DNA of 64,000 nucleotides from Cololabis saira (GCF_033807715.1 NC_084592.1:24524001-24588000), one strand, 5' to 3'. Positions 49,268 to 61,566 are shown, counted from the first letter of the stretch. The notes: generated by a model from the letters alone, not told the origin. Made by a program: numbers and translations.

Positions 49268-49341
49268 ACACGCACACACACACACACGCACACACACACA
49301 CACACGCACACACACACGCACACACACACGCACACACACAA
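49268..49341. repeat. Interrupted (CA)n array
   Basis: CA runs broken by regularly placed CGCA units. Confidence 0.95.
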
Positions 49342-50024
49342 ATTCTGAACGCATGCAGAGCTGCACAGTGAAGGGCGCCTTAATTCAAATGAACAATTTT
49401 TTTCCGGTTTATTGCTCTCATTGAAATTGGCGTGAAGGCATGCATCACAGTAAATGACTTGCAGTAGTCATATAGTGATTTAGCATCCGTCAGTCAGTGT
49501 GCAGACAGCCAAAGTAAACACAGCGCAGGTAAATGCTTCAGTGGGGGCCACACCTTCATATGGGAGACAGCTGCATTGAAGGGTGAACACAGTGAATTAT
49601 AGTTATTTGGACATTGAAAACTTGTAATATCGCAACTATTTCCCTAATTTTAGTTATTTTATTTTTATACCGGTGTTAAGGATGATACGGTCAAGTGCAG
49701 ATTTTGTTGGCTTTTAGGAGGTTAAATAAATTAGAGCTCAATTAAACTATTACATTCAAGAGAAATTATGGCCATTTATCCAACTTATCCAGCTAGGTGA
49801 GTTCAGGTTCTTAGACAGCTTAATATGTTATCTTGAACCACTTTTACACAGAGATTACAGCATAAAGACACACTGCAGATCCCCTCTTCATTCTGCATCC
49901 CTCTCCAGAAACAGTCAGTCCCTAATGGGTGCTTTCACAAAGCATTACAACGTTCTGTAATTTACTTTTATCCAAACTCTACTTTCTTTCAATTTAGTTG
50001 CAAAACAGAAGCAAGACATGAACA

Positions 50025-50425
50025 AAAGATGATTGAAACAGGATCCCTCCTCCACATGTTCTGGACGTCTAGATGTTTGGAACAGTACTGGAGATCAAAC
50101 TTTTTGAAAGAAATTGTAGGGGTGGAAATACCAGTCAATCCATGGCTGACACTATTGGGGGACCTGTCGGTTTTTCCAATTAAAATGAGAGTCAACACTT
50201 GTTTTATCAGATAAGCCTTAATTGCAGCTAACAAATGCATAGCTATCAACTGGAAAAGTGAGGACCCCTCTGGTGTATCTTTATGGCTTTAAGAACTCTG
50301 GTCATACTTGCCATCAGAAAAGATAATGTTTAACCTCAGGAAAAAAACACCAGTCTTTGATAAATGTTGGGGAAGATTTGTAACCTTTTCACATAATAGA
50401 GCTGCTCATATAGGTGACATATATG
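50025..50425 (+). mobile_element. L1-clade-like LINE ORF2 C-terminal fragment
   Basis: The frame ETGSLLHMFWTSRCLEQYWR, then further on PWLTLLGD and a stop-interrupted tail with IAINWKSEDPSGVSLWL and FDKCWGRFV, follows the order at the end of L1/Tx1-type ORF2 proteins (H.FW.C..W, then W..P..P....W). Stops make it inactive. Confidence 0.75.
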
Positions 50426-50505
50426 GTCTGAATTGAAGCTGGGCTTGATTCTGGAACTCACCTCTGTAGTATATTTCTACGGATATGGGTATAGGCTATT
50501 GTTGT

Positions 50506-50510
<5 letters not shown>

Positions 50511-50566
<56 letters not shown>
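50511..50566. repeat. (AT)n microsatellite
   Basis: About 26 AT units following a short GT run, adjacent to the LINE fragment. Confidence 0.95.
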
Positions 50567-50569
<3 letters not shown>

Positions 50570-52472
50570 TATATAAATTAACAAAAGATATACAAATGTA
50601 TATTCTAGAATATTTTAGACTGCGGAAGTGCTGCAGTGTTTAACATGTTAGGGGTTTTCCAGTGCTGTTACTTCCCTATGCAGCTTTTGATGCATAGCAT
50701 AACTGTCTGCAGTATTCAAAGCCTCAAATTCACAACCAAAAGGAGTCATTCTTCTTTTCATCTTTGTCATTGGGGCATTTCTTCTGTTATTTACCCTGTT
50801 AATACTCAGGTATCACTACATACGCCTCTGCAGTGGCTTGTTCTCGTCCCAAACGAAAGCTACAGCTCAACAAATGTACTTGTTCTTGTTTCCATATGAA
50901 ATAAGACAATGCTATTTCACAAGGATCGCCATCAATCAAATAATCATCAGTCAGTTGAGCCCTGGCCTCTTCCATAAAGACTAATCTAGACATTTCTAAG
51001 TATTTGTAAAAGAAAAAAAACAAAAAAAAACATTTAAAAGAAATGATACAGTTTCAGGGAGACGAGAGCCACCTCTCTCACAGCCTGTAATTAACATTTT
51101 CTTCTGTTTCTCTTAAGTCTCCTTGCATGTGGGTAAGCGTGTGCTTTGACGTGCTTTTAATCAAAGGGTAGCCATGAGGCTCCTGTTCACAACACAGACT
51201 TCAGAAAGCACATTTCTTTTTTTCACAACTTTTTTCTGAGTGATGAAAATTCTGGTAATGCCCACAGATAAAGAAAAGGCTTTAAGTTCCTGGTCAGATG
51301 ATATTTTTTTGTTAAAGATTGTGTTCCCATGTGATGTGGTAGTTTGGCGTTCTTCAGTGCAACTCCACCACAGATATTTGTAACACATCATCACCCTCAT
51401 GCTTTCCTCTTGTGTTTCCCTTAAAAATATGTCCCTTTACTGTTGCATTGAAAAAATAAAGGCAAACATTACAGACAGGGTCCTGCTCTCTGGGTTTTCA
51501 TGGACCTCCCTACCTCCCAAAAGGCGACACATACGCTTTGAAAACGAAGAGGCTTTCAAAAGCCCTCTGGAAATGGTTTGAAGCAATGAACAGAAGCAGA
51601 GTCGCATCAAGTCTCCAGACAAAAGATCCAAGGCGAGCGTTGGACCACAGTGACACGATCCCCCCGATAGCTCGATGGCTCTGCCATCAGATAATCACAC
51701 TGTGACTTGTGGACGTCAAACAGAAAGGGCGAGAATATTAGATTTCTTAAAGAGCTGGTCGACTGTAGCCCCGAGCTAAAGAGGCACAGGCCTGTTTTAA
51801 TAGATAGATGAAAGTAGAAGGAAAATTAAAGATGAAAGAGGCAGCAAAAGAGAGAGGGAGCATGTTTTTGTATGTGTGCTCTTGTGTGGCCTGTTTGGCC
51901 TCCCCACTGAGAGGAAGCACCATGTGGAGAAGATCGATGCTAGAAAACAGAATGATGAGTTGGTCATCCTAAACACTACCAGGCGTGGAAAGTGGCACAC
52001 ACACACACACACGCACCCACACACACACAAATGCACACTCACATACTGTACACACAGAGAGCCTCTGTGACCAATCAGATTTCTCTTTTGTCATCTCTGA
52101 AGAGTAAAGCCAGATTTTTGCTAGGGACATTTCTGGAAACAGATGTGTGTTTGTGTGTGTGTTTTCTTGTAATTTGCCTGCCCAAGTCATAGTACCGACC
52201 CCCCCCCAACCCCCACCACACACACATTTAAAAACTACCTTGCAGTTAATTATTTAATTACCAGTTTATCATCTTGGTTTGAATTTATGTGTGTATGTGG
52301 TTGTTTTCTTGTAATTTGCCAGCTCAAGTCATAGTCCTGAACCCCCCCCCCCAACTCACACACAGGTTTAAAAACTACCTTGCAGTTAATTATTTAATTA
52401 TCTGATTTTATGAAGTGCAGTTTATCATCTTGGTTTTAATTCATGTGTGTGTGTGCGTGTGTTTTCTTGCAG

Positions 52473-52654
52473 ACCTGTGGTTACGGTGTGAAAGATGAAG
52501 ACTTTGCCTGCGTGCCATGCCCAAAGGGAAAATATTCCAAAGGAAAGTATGAGATCTGCAGACGCCATAAAGACTGTGACGCTCTCTACCAAGCTACTGT
52601 CCGTGTAGCAGGAACTCCAGAAAGTGATGCTGAGTGTGGACCTTGCTTACCGGG
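52473..52654 (+). CDS. edar: EDAR exon 4: central cysteine-rich ectodomain
   Basis: Acceptor TTCTTGCAG at 52472 and donor CCGG|GTACGG (GT at 52655). The exon is 182 nt: 60 codons plus two bases, residues 58-117 and part of 118. It encodes [17 protein letters not shown], then ..[17 protein letters not shown].. and ..[12 protein letters not shown]. These cysteines and the ICRRHKDC block are highly characteristic of EDAR's second and third cysteine-rich segments. The last codon completes to Gly across the junction, giving CLPGYYML. Confidence 0.95.
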
Positions 52655-54506
52655 GTACGGCACGCTAACACACACACAAAAGGCTGGCAACAGCCACGTC
52701 CTGTTAACCTGAACACATATTTAATATCTCTTTTAATATGGCTTAGAAGAAGAAAGAACAGTGAAACAGCTATAGCTTTATTTGTGTTTTCTTCTGACTG
52801 ATGTACTTCATTCTTACATTTTCTCTTGGTGTTTTTTGACATTTTGCTGCTACCTGAAGCCCTCGCGTCATGTCATTTGTGTGTGTGGTCTTAAGAACAT
52901 TTAAAAAAATTGGGCTACTTATCAATACAATTGCTCTTAAGCCGTAATGGTGGTCAGAGACTTCATAGAGCACCTTTAAATGCACCCTGACATTATCTTT
53001 TGTTCGTGTTTGCATGAGCATTACATCCAATAACCACATGAAGCGTCCTGATTACATGGTTTGCCGAAAGCCATCAGCAGGATATGTTCAGACCTGCACG
53101 CAATGACAGCAAGTTCTGAAAAAAAAAGTCACGGCACCTGCCTCCGTACAGACTCTCCAGGAAACGTTCCACACTGGAAAACGTTTCCAGTGCTAGATGG
53201 CACTTGATTCACAAATTTCCGAACGGATGGAGACGCCAGTTTATCTTTCGATCTATCTGCTTGCCTGCCTGTCTGTAATGAAGTAGGTGTTGAAGGGACT
53301 GGCTTATTTAAGCCCCCTCCCACGCCATAAGAGAGGGTTTATTGTGAAAAATCTCCTCCTCCTGTCATCATTCAGGATGCTATTTCTGCCGCCCCTTGGT
53401 TTTCTTGGCTCCGAGTCTCCATTCACAGGATGTTTTTCCTTTTTTTGTTTTTCATCAGTGTGATTTTTACAGGAGTAAGTGTGCAGACACTTGAGTTGGG
53501 TCACGTCCTTCATTCGTGCACCGTAAATGCTGCGCCGTATGCGTGGGTGCGGTGCACGTCTACAAGCAGAGTCTATACACGTCTGCCATCGAACATAACA
53601 GGCCCAAACACTTGCGGTGAAGTTGTCTGCGAGCCCACAGCTGAAAACAAGCTACCTCAATATTTCTTTTAGGAAAATGTGAATTGCACATCTCTGAAGG
53701 TGGTCTGAGGGTTATGGGGACTGCACCACAGAGGGAATGCTGACGTGATGCAACAGCCAGCCAGTGGGTAGCAGACAAGTAAAAATCATGTCCTAATTCC
53801 TCCATTGCATGTCAGCCCATTACATCCTGGCTGTCACAATTACTTATTATTCTATTCTCTTCTATGGTTGGGTAACTGTTCCATGTCACGTTATTCTCCT
53901 GTTTTGGGGTTTTTGTCCCGTCACTTAACTGTCTTTTGTTTAAGAACAGTGATCATATTAAAGATGGAAACGTCCACAGTCCCAAACAGTTAAGAGGCAC
54001 AAATCCATCAAATAGGCTTGTCAAATGTTACAGAAGAAGGACATTTTCAAGTGCTACTACTGTGAGAGAAAGACTGTGTTTGGTGGAGTTTCTTCATATG
54101 TTGGTTTAAATTGTTATTTGAAAGAACATTTAGTGATCTGCTGTCACGAATCTCCCTTCTGTCAAATTTAGAATTAGAAATGAGCTGTTGATCTCAACCA
54201 ATGCATGGGCTTCTGTGTTGTGTTTATTTGATAGTATTTTGTCTGCATATAGTTAGAGCAGATGTAAAATTGTTAAGGAGTTTTACGGTCTAACCGTTTT
54301 TCTTTAGTTTATTATTGCAAAAAATGAGAAGGGATTTTGTACAAGTATGATGGACAAATGCACCTCTAGGTACATTTCCACTAACGGGTAGATTTTGTCT
54401 GGGCTGAATTGTGGATGCGTCTCTCCATTACCAGGAATGGCCCTGCAAAAGTGCCCTTCAGGAACCTTTACGGGGCAAAAAGCTGTTTCTCCGGTAGTAG
54501 AGCTAC

Positions 54507-55110
54507 TCAGACCCCGTCCACACGTAGCCGGATATCTGCGGATATCTGCTAAACCGGAGATATTTTCCTACGTTTTGACCTGTCATCCACACGAAAACGC
54601 AAATAAACGAAGGTTTAAAAAAACTCCGGGCAAAGTGAAGATTTTTGAAAACTCCGTTTATGTAGATGCGTGTAGACACACACAACCAGAGTTTTGCGTT
54701 TTCGAACGTCACATTATGCGCCAAAACAACAACAAATCTGCTCTGACGTGCGCCTTTTGTTTACTATAGAACTACAGATGATCCAGCATCTGTTCTCCAA
54801 GCTATTTATTAAATAAATGGTCTCTGGTCTTGACCACCGCTTACTGCGTTACACCGACACAGAGCCTACACCGTAGGGTACGTGGCGACGCGCACCCTAC
54901 GGTGTAGGGGCCGCGGAGCCGCCGCGGAGCCCGCGGAGCCCGCAGAGGTGCAGCTTCCACGGGAGCCGCAGATGATCTACAGGTTAGAATGCTTATGAAT
55001 GTGGTCGAAAACGCAGATCTTCGGTTATGTGTGGATGCAAATTTTTTTATAAACGGAGGGGGGAAATATTCGTTTTTAAAAATACCCGGCTACGTGTGGA
55101 CGGGGTCTCA
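54507..55110. mobile_element. MITE with 22-bp terminal inverted repeats and probable TCA target duplication
   Basis: Element 54510-55107 (598 bp). The left end GACCCCGTCCACACGTAGCC is matched exactly by the reverse complement of the right end over 22 bp, and TCA flanks both sides (54507-54509 and 55108-55110). Similarity between arms continues inward (AAAACGCA, TTTTAAAAA motifs). Between them, 54838-54910 carries the same CCTACACCGTAGGGTACG palindromic core seen in the MITEs at 20270-20493, probably a nested insertion. Confidence 0.8.
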
Positions 55111-55709
55111 GATTGGCCTAAAGGAACTTCCTGGCGGGGGGGTCTCTGCTAATTAGGATTTTGAAATTTTGTCCAGCACTCTCATATGAACATAAGTCAT
55201 GTGAACACAACTGATTTGAACCAGAAATGTTTCGCTGCAAGTACATTTGGTGAAGTTGGAGATGACAAAAAAAACATGATAGATGGACCAACGAGTTGGT
55301 TCAGGCCTTGTTGGCGTGTTACGCCAATGCCGAGGTCTGACTGGCGGAGAGTTTGTCCGTTAATCTCAATGACTGCCACTGCCAGTGCACGTTTAAAAGA
55401 GCAAACAAAAATCCAAGCGGAAGTCCTTCTTTACTTGTTTCTTCTTCTTTTGCTGCATTCTTGTTTTTCATCTCATTTTATCCTGCTGCCCGTTTGTGAA
55501 CACATTACCGCCACCATGTGGTCAGCTGTGTTATTTATTCAGTAGACGGTTCTCGTGCGGCGCTATGGTGCAACGGCTGCACGCCGGCTGAAGGGGCTGA
55601 GAAGGCGGTCGGCCCTGTCAGAGGTTCCTTTCTTGGTTTCTTTCATTTTCTCCCCTCTTAGCCAGACATGAAAGGGAAGCACATGCATCTATATATGATG
55701 AAACCAGGC

Positions 55710-55915
55710 TGCACGGGTGCAGAAGGTGTTTAGGAGAAGACTTTTAATAGATGACACTTTGAACGATTGCAGATTTACCTCGGCGCAAACTGACAGGATG
55801 ACTCCCAGTCTCCAGACGTTTGGCAGAGGAAGACTATTTCAACATGATAACAATCTAAAGCATACTACACAAATCACTCAAGGGTTTCGCATGAAGGAAG
55901 AAGTTAAATAGAGAG
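55710..55915 (+). mobile_element. Possible Tc1-like transposase remnant
   Basis: The frame MTPSLQTFGRGRLFQHDNNL followed by KHTTQ resembles the Tc1 motif FQQDNDPKHT around the third catalytic acid. Upstream frame is also open for about 25 codons. No inverted repeats were matched. Confidence 0.5.
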
Positions 55916-56652
55916 AGAGAGGGAAAAAAAATGGTGCCTGGCTCAAATCCAGTACAACAGATTGGGGTAGGTAAAGGAGACTGGAACAGATTTAAAACTG
56001 CTCCAGAGTCACTTAGAAATGTCCAAACTCACATTTTGTGCACGCTGAAGAGGATTGGGATTATTGTCAATAAATAAAAATGGACTTGATTTAGGACCTA
56101 AGTTTCACTCAGTGGTGAAAGGTCCATTTTTTACTTTAGCAGATTTAAACGGTTCATTTTAAATGTACTTCAAAGCAAGTTAAGAGGTGATATACAGTTG
56201 TTTTTTTTGTTGAATTTTTTTAAAATAATTTTACTGTGCTCGTATGTTGTAAACAGCTTAAGAAGGTAAGTGTTGGTTATCTGCAGGCTGTATGCATTCT
56301 GCGCGAGTACTTCATACTCTCAAGACTGAATGATCATATTTTATTCATTTATTCACAGCCTTTGCACTTTATTGCCGTCATTTCTCTTTTTCTCTGACTT
56401 CATGACTGAGGGCGATCAAGCCATTTTAAGTGCTTTCACAGCGTCAATTATGTGCATTTCAGCACCAAGCCTAGCTTTAGGCCTCAGCTGCTTTCCTGAG
56501 CACTGTACGAGAAGAAAGTGCAGCGAGGTCACTTACTATACACACCTGCTGAGAATAGTTAGCTGCACATGCTGAAGCTGAACTTACATGGCCTAAACAC
56601 ATCTATTTTATCCCACTTGCACTAACAACTCATGCATTTTTATGTCCTGCAG

Positions 56653-56738
56653 GTATTACATGCTGGAGAACAGGGGCAGAAACCTCTACGCGATGGTTTG
56701 CCACTCCTGCCAGAACGCCCCACGCAACACCAAAGAAT
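56653..56738 (+). CDS. edar: EDAR exon 5: end of the cysteine-rich ectodomain
   Basis: Acceptor TGTCCTGCAG at 56652 and donor GAAT|GTAAGA at 56739. It is 86 nt: one base finishing Gly118, 28 codons (residues 119-146), then the first base of Cys147. It reads [20 protein letters not shown] followed by NAPRNTKE(C), closely matching the EDAR ectodomain end. The phases fit both neighbours, confirming the model. Confidence 0.95.
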
Positions 56739-59700
56739 GTAAGACCAACGTCTTGGCTGTTCTCTTCATTTGTCTCTCCCGTTCTTTCCGTCAACTTCTT
56801 TGCAACTTCTTTGTTTTCCTAACATCATCTTTCAACCGTGAACTTGCCCTTTCTTCAGTATCCCCGTCTCTGTCCAAACACAGACACGGTTTCCACTGGA
56901 CGGAACATGAGAGTTCTGTGTTAAAAAGAAGGGAAATTAAAGTGGACAGGCTGTATAAAAGCAGATGCTGAGAGCCCGGGCATTATTTGAGGGAACAGTT
57001 GGAGGTCGGAGGTTGTGCGTACAGTAGCTCTCCAAACCCTCTGGATGAAGTCCTCCTCCGTGAACAGGCCTCCCAGATCGATTTAAAAAAGGAGTTATAA
57101 ATACATAACCCTCATATTCTAAAATCACTGCATTTCTTTAATTCCACAGACGGGTGGGCGAAGTGGGGATCGCTGTTCATGAAAAACTTCAATACCACTA
57201 AAGTGCAGAAATCAGTCGTTCCTCAAGCGAAAGGCCTCGAGTAGAAGCACTCTGGTGATGCAATAAAAGAAAAACGCGATATCACGCCATGAAATCTGAT
57301 TTAACATGTTGCCTTTAACACACAATGAAAAATGTCCAACGGTCTTTCAGAGTCTCGATATTATGTCTAGCAAACATGCAGACATATTGTGAGCTGCAAA
57401 GGCTGAAAAATCGGAAAAAGGAAGTAAATATTCATCATTGTAATTACCATGAATATTTTAATGAAATTTACCAAAATATTTAATATAACTGTTCCTCTGT
57501 GCCCTTTGTGGATTCATCCAGTGTCATATATCTTATAAAATAATGGACCATTGACAGGATTGAACCCAATTGTTTCATACTGTTATGGGAATGATATTTA
57601 TGGGCTCATAATTGCTCTAAATTTCCTCAGGGTATAATTGAATTGAGGATCCCGGAGACTAATGTTATTGTTATTGTGTCATATTTAATGAGTATTTTGA
57701 AAGATGAAAACCCCAAAAAGCAGCTGAGAGTGTGAAGTAGAAGCAGCGGGCAGAATTATGTGCGTACTATAAAGCTTAAATGTGCATAAGTCGGTCATGG
57801 CATAGATAGGAATAGGCGGAAATTCCACCACAACGTTGCGAGAGACTGACAACGTCTTACAAAACAAACATACAACGGCAAATATTATTTCTAGTTATTG
57901 CTGCTAAAAGGTGGAAATTAAAAGTCCCTGAACAACGGGGGTACTTAGTATTACCCACATGAGTTTTTGACAACCCTCTATCCAGTCTAATTTTTAAGAT
58001 TGTTGTGAGTTGTTTTTTTTAACTAACTTTAAACTAACTTCTTTTCATTTTGAACCCTTCAAATGCCAAAAGTTTATTTGCACATGTACTTGCTGTAAAA
58101 TAACTTAAAAAAGAGGCAATTTTCTATATATTCAGCTTTTCTTATATTATTGACAGCACAATCTGAGAAATGTAGCTGATTAACAACAACACAGATTATT
58201 ATGCTTTAGATTTGTGCAGGGAGAGCAAAATAGATGAAACTTGTTTCCACTTTTATCAATTAGATGTTTTTTAAATGCAGTCCTGTCATTCTAATTCAGA
58301 GTTTTAAGCCTTTATATTGAAAAAAAAAAAACGTACCTGTCTTACTCAGACCTGCTGCTATCAGATTTTCTCCCACAAAAAACATGGGCTTGAATGGGGG
58401 GGGGCACTCATTTTTGCACGCAAATACACACATATTAAAAGGCATATTTAGAAAGTCATGACATGTTATTTACTCATTTGCTCATATTTGCACCAACAAA
58501 TAAGGTCAAAATCCATATTTGTTCTTTAATGGCATCATTAAACATCTAGGAAACAATTTTTATGCTATAGTTTGAAGAACTAAATACTTCATTTGAAGTT
58601 TAACCATCAAATAAAAGACAGCATCATTTGGGTATAATCTAAAATGTTATTTTTGATCATTTTAACCATTCCAGCTTTGATGGACTTTTAATCTATTGCT
58701 GTTTGCTAATAAACTAGCTTCTTATCCACTGAAATCTTCCAACTGGAACTCAAAAAGACGTCGCCCCCCCACCCCCTCAACAGTAAATTAAAAAAAGGGA
58801 GCTGAAAGCTGGGAGTTCTCCTTGCTTTGGGTGAAGGCAGGCCGACACTTGCCATGTAATCTGTAAATTACCCCGGCTCCTGCCTAGCTCTGTGTGTGCG
58901 TGTGATAATTAAAACTTTGGCGGGTATGAGAAAGACAGATGATTAGCATGTTTGTGCTTGCGCTGATGCTACTCTTTGGCAAGTTTTGATATGAAGCAGT
59001 AGGCATTGCTCAGTTCACACAGTTTACTCCTGATTTACGCCGATTTCTTTTGCATGTACGTACTTAAATAGACAGAAACATGTGCACCATCGAGACCGAT
59101 TGTAAACTGGCGACGGTTATACGTTCTGGAAGTTAACCTTCTAACAGGTATCATGGCTCTCACCTCAAATTTCAGACACACACGCTGCTCTGAAATGAAG
59201 TTTCTTTGTGTTTGTTTGGACCAGAGAACCTGCGACTGTCCTGTTTATTTATCCTTCTGCATTGTATGTTCAGCCTGTGAGACATGATTAGGAGATTAAA
59301 CCACAAGATGCTGAACAGAATTCCACTTGGGGCTCATGTCCTTATCCAGAGAAGTGTAAACACATACCTCAAGTTAATATCTGCCGCCACAGGGCGCCGG
59401 CACGTATGTGCATGCGTCTATAAGTGTGTGCATGCGTGTGCGTGTGCGAGATGACACCAGGCCCTGAGACCACAGGAAGTGGCAGGGCACATGCCAAGGA
59501 AATCTACAGTTTATCAACTCGGTGAAATTAAAGGCTGATTAAAAGAGGTGATTTATGAGCTGCCAGGAGTTTACAGCACCATTAGGAAAGAGGAAAAAGA
59601 GCTGATGAATAAACCAGAAAAGGAGGGGGAGGCTGACTGGAAGCAATAGGAAGACAACAAAGGCAGATCTGGAAGGAGAGATGCTGCTTTGTATCCACAC

Positions 59701-61385
59701 TTCCCAATAAACTCGTTTGTTTACTCAGGCGGGCTGAAAGGCAGGAGTGTAACTGCTGTCAGAGCTGATAATTTGCTTTTGTAAAATGTTATTGCTTGCA
59801 AAATCGTGTCAGAAAAAAATGTCAATACAACACAAGGCCAAAGTTAACATACCATCATCAGTGAATGCTTGCATGTGAATTCAGGAATTCAAAGAAGAAA
59901 ATGGTAACGCGATGTAGTAGCTTTATAATTTTGGGGAAAAAATTGCCTTCTCTCCAAAATTTTAATTAGAGAGAATATATTATTTGGAGGACAGACATCC
60001 CAATACCTATTTTATATCATTCAGATTTTCTTTCTTAGAGCTATTATCAGCTGCATACACTAACTTCATTAACAAAGAAGATGATAGTAGAGGTTGAAGG
60101 CTTTATTTTAACCTTTTTAGCCTTTGTTTCCTTCATTACTTTGACTTGTTGTGGCTCCATGGAGTGTTTTTGCCTTACAGATGATCAGATTTTACACATT
60201 TCTTTTGCTGGTATTCTATGACCGCACTCAATGCCCACATCATCATGATATGCTTACTGATGAGAATATTAAAAAAAGGCCCCAGTACCCACTTTCTTTC
60301 GGTGCTATCAGGTCTGGTTTGGGGCTTTGGTGTTATTTCAGTCCCAAAAAAAAAAAAAAAAGTTCAAGAGATCCACCAAAACTGTCATCTGAACAGGATT
60401 AATTTAAAATCTGAGAGTGGCATTTCAGATAAGAGAAAAAGAAAGAACCAGAAGGATGCTGTAACGTTCCTAATTAAACAATGTGGAGGTATAAAAAGTT
60501 GCTTCAAAAAGCCAGTAATTTTATTGCTCATCTAAATTTCCCCCGCTGTTCAAAATTGCCAGTAATCATTTCTAAACATCTGGCAACAGCAGTCGATGTT
60601 TGTGATTCCCATTAAAAATGGAGGCTAGCGTTTACATACGCTATAACAAACAGAGTTTATTAATGTCATTGCAAGAAGGATTTAACGAATGCCATCTGGA
60701 GATATTAAAACATTACTCTGCATTTATAAATGCAGTTGCGAATGCTGCCTGTACACACAGCTGCAAACGGCACTTGTGAGTGGCCCTTTATGTGGCTCAT
60801 GGGGCAGGATTGTAACAACATTTTTAAATGCTAATGGGCAATATTAAAACATCAAATGGAAGAGAAAATGTAACTCACTGCGGACAATGATGGAGACTTT
60901 CTTCTCACACTTTAGTCCTCAAAAGAAAATAAATCTAAACTACAAACTTATCAAGAGACACATGCGCTGATGTGGCCCGGCGGTGGCTGTCTACAAGCAA
61001 ATAGGCTTTTAGAAAGTTCACACGATGGGCCGACTCTGAAATGGCGCTCTGCTTCCATCTGGTTTGTGTTCGTGGAAAGTACACAGTTTACATGTTGACC
61101 GGCAGCAACAACAAGCCATAGCATTCTTTTCACCTCGTGAGTCACGCTGTTTGTATGCAGGACGGCAAAAAGCAGTCCTCCAAACAAAAGGGCGGCAGAT
61201 TTTCAAGTTGGAGGTGGTTTGACACACGGTTTCTGATTGCTGAATGGGAGTCCACCATTTGTGTGGTGTTTTGACCCGTCAGTGAAATAAATATTGACCG
61301 CTGAAAAGCAGGACAAAACATTTTAGCCACAACAACAACAATCGGCGAACTGGAAGTGAAATATGAACCTGTGTGTGTTTTACAG
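56739..61385 (+). other. edar: EDAR intron 5
   Basis: Phase-1 GT-AG intron. Contains a possible alternative terminal exon (57150-57244), A-rich tracts (58320-58331, 60346-60361) and G/C-rich short tracts (58397-58404, 58764-58776). The span 60500-60930 is free of recognisable repeats and has a texture typical of conserved non-coding DNA. No other exon recognised. Confidence 0.75.
57150..57244 (+). other. Candidate alternative 3'-terminal exon of EDAR (soluble receptor), speculative
   Basis: A good acceptor (TTTCTTTAATTCCACAG) ends at 57149. Entering in phase 1 from exon 5 gives a Tyr codon plus 30 codons (beginning GWAKWGSLFMKNFNTT) and a TAG at 57242-57244. AATAAA lies 18 bases later at 57262-57267. 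The product would be the EDAR ectodomain without membrane helix or death domain. It is not homologous to the normal exon 6, which is at 61386. A 31-codon open run after a random acceptor is expected roughly one time in four or five, so this stays a hypothesis. Confidence 0.2.
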
Positions 61386-61463
61386 GCATGCAAATCAACA
61401 AGTCGAAGGGAAAACCTTCGATTGCTCATGGCAGTACAACAGTCTTCCCTCATGTAAATAAAG
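61386..61463 (+). CDS. edar: EDAR exon 6: juxtamembrane stalk
   Basis: Acceptor GTGTTTTACAG at 61385 and donor AAAG|GTATTT at 61464. It is 78 nt, entering in phase 1 (completing Cys147), with 25 codons (residues 148-172) and one base left over. It reads [20 protein letters not shown] and then PHVNK. The [11 protein letters not shown] end corresponds to the Ser/Thr-rich stalk just before the membrane helix in EDAR, and the phases match both neighbours. The stalk is the least conserved part, so this exon was placed mainly by phase, splice sites and the short motif. Confidence 0.85.
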
Positions 61464-61566
61464 GTATTTCAAAATAAGTGCACATTCAGACAGGTTTTGT
61501 CATTTTCCATCCATCGTCCATGTTCACACTCATGCTGCGTATTTCACATCACAGCCTTTTTCTCAG
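61464..61566 (+). other. edar: EDAR intron 6
   Basis: A 103-bp phase-1 intron with a pyrimidine-rich acceptor (GCCTTTTTCTCAG). A second AG nine bases inside the next exon gives a frame-preserving alternative acceptor. Confidence 0.85.

Larger units (their letters stand above)
49055..52472 (+). other. edar: EDAR intron 3
   Basis: Phase-0 GT-AG intron. Contains an interrupted CA array, an L1-like LINE fragment and an (AT)n run. Two C-rich plus CA-rich stretches at about 52198-52225 and 52338-52365 belong to a local direct duplication: the segment with TTTCTTGTAATTTGCC and AAAACTACCTTGCAGTTAAT occurs twice, about 140 bp apart. Confidence 0.75.
52655..56652 (+). other. edar: EDAR intron 4
   Basis: Phase-2 GT-AG intron. 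Holds a 598-bp MITE, a possible Tc1 remnant, and short inverted sequences around 53155-53195 (GGAAACGTTCC and GGAAAACGTTTCC). No further exon recognised. Confidence 0.75.

Noticed and set aside
54395..54769. 124-codon plus-strand open frame in EDAR intron 4
   Set aside because: It runs through the terminal inverted repeat of the MITE at 54510-55107 and has no family signature.
57150..57244. Considered as the regular EDAR exon after exon 5
   Set aside because: It ends in a stop. The exon at 61386-61463 fits the phases on both sides and has the expected stalk motif, so 57150 is kept only as a speculative alternative end.
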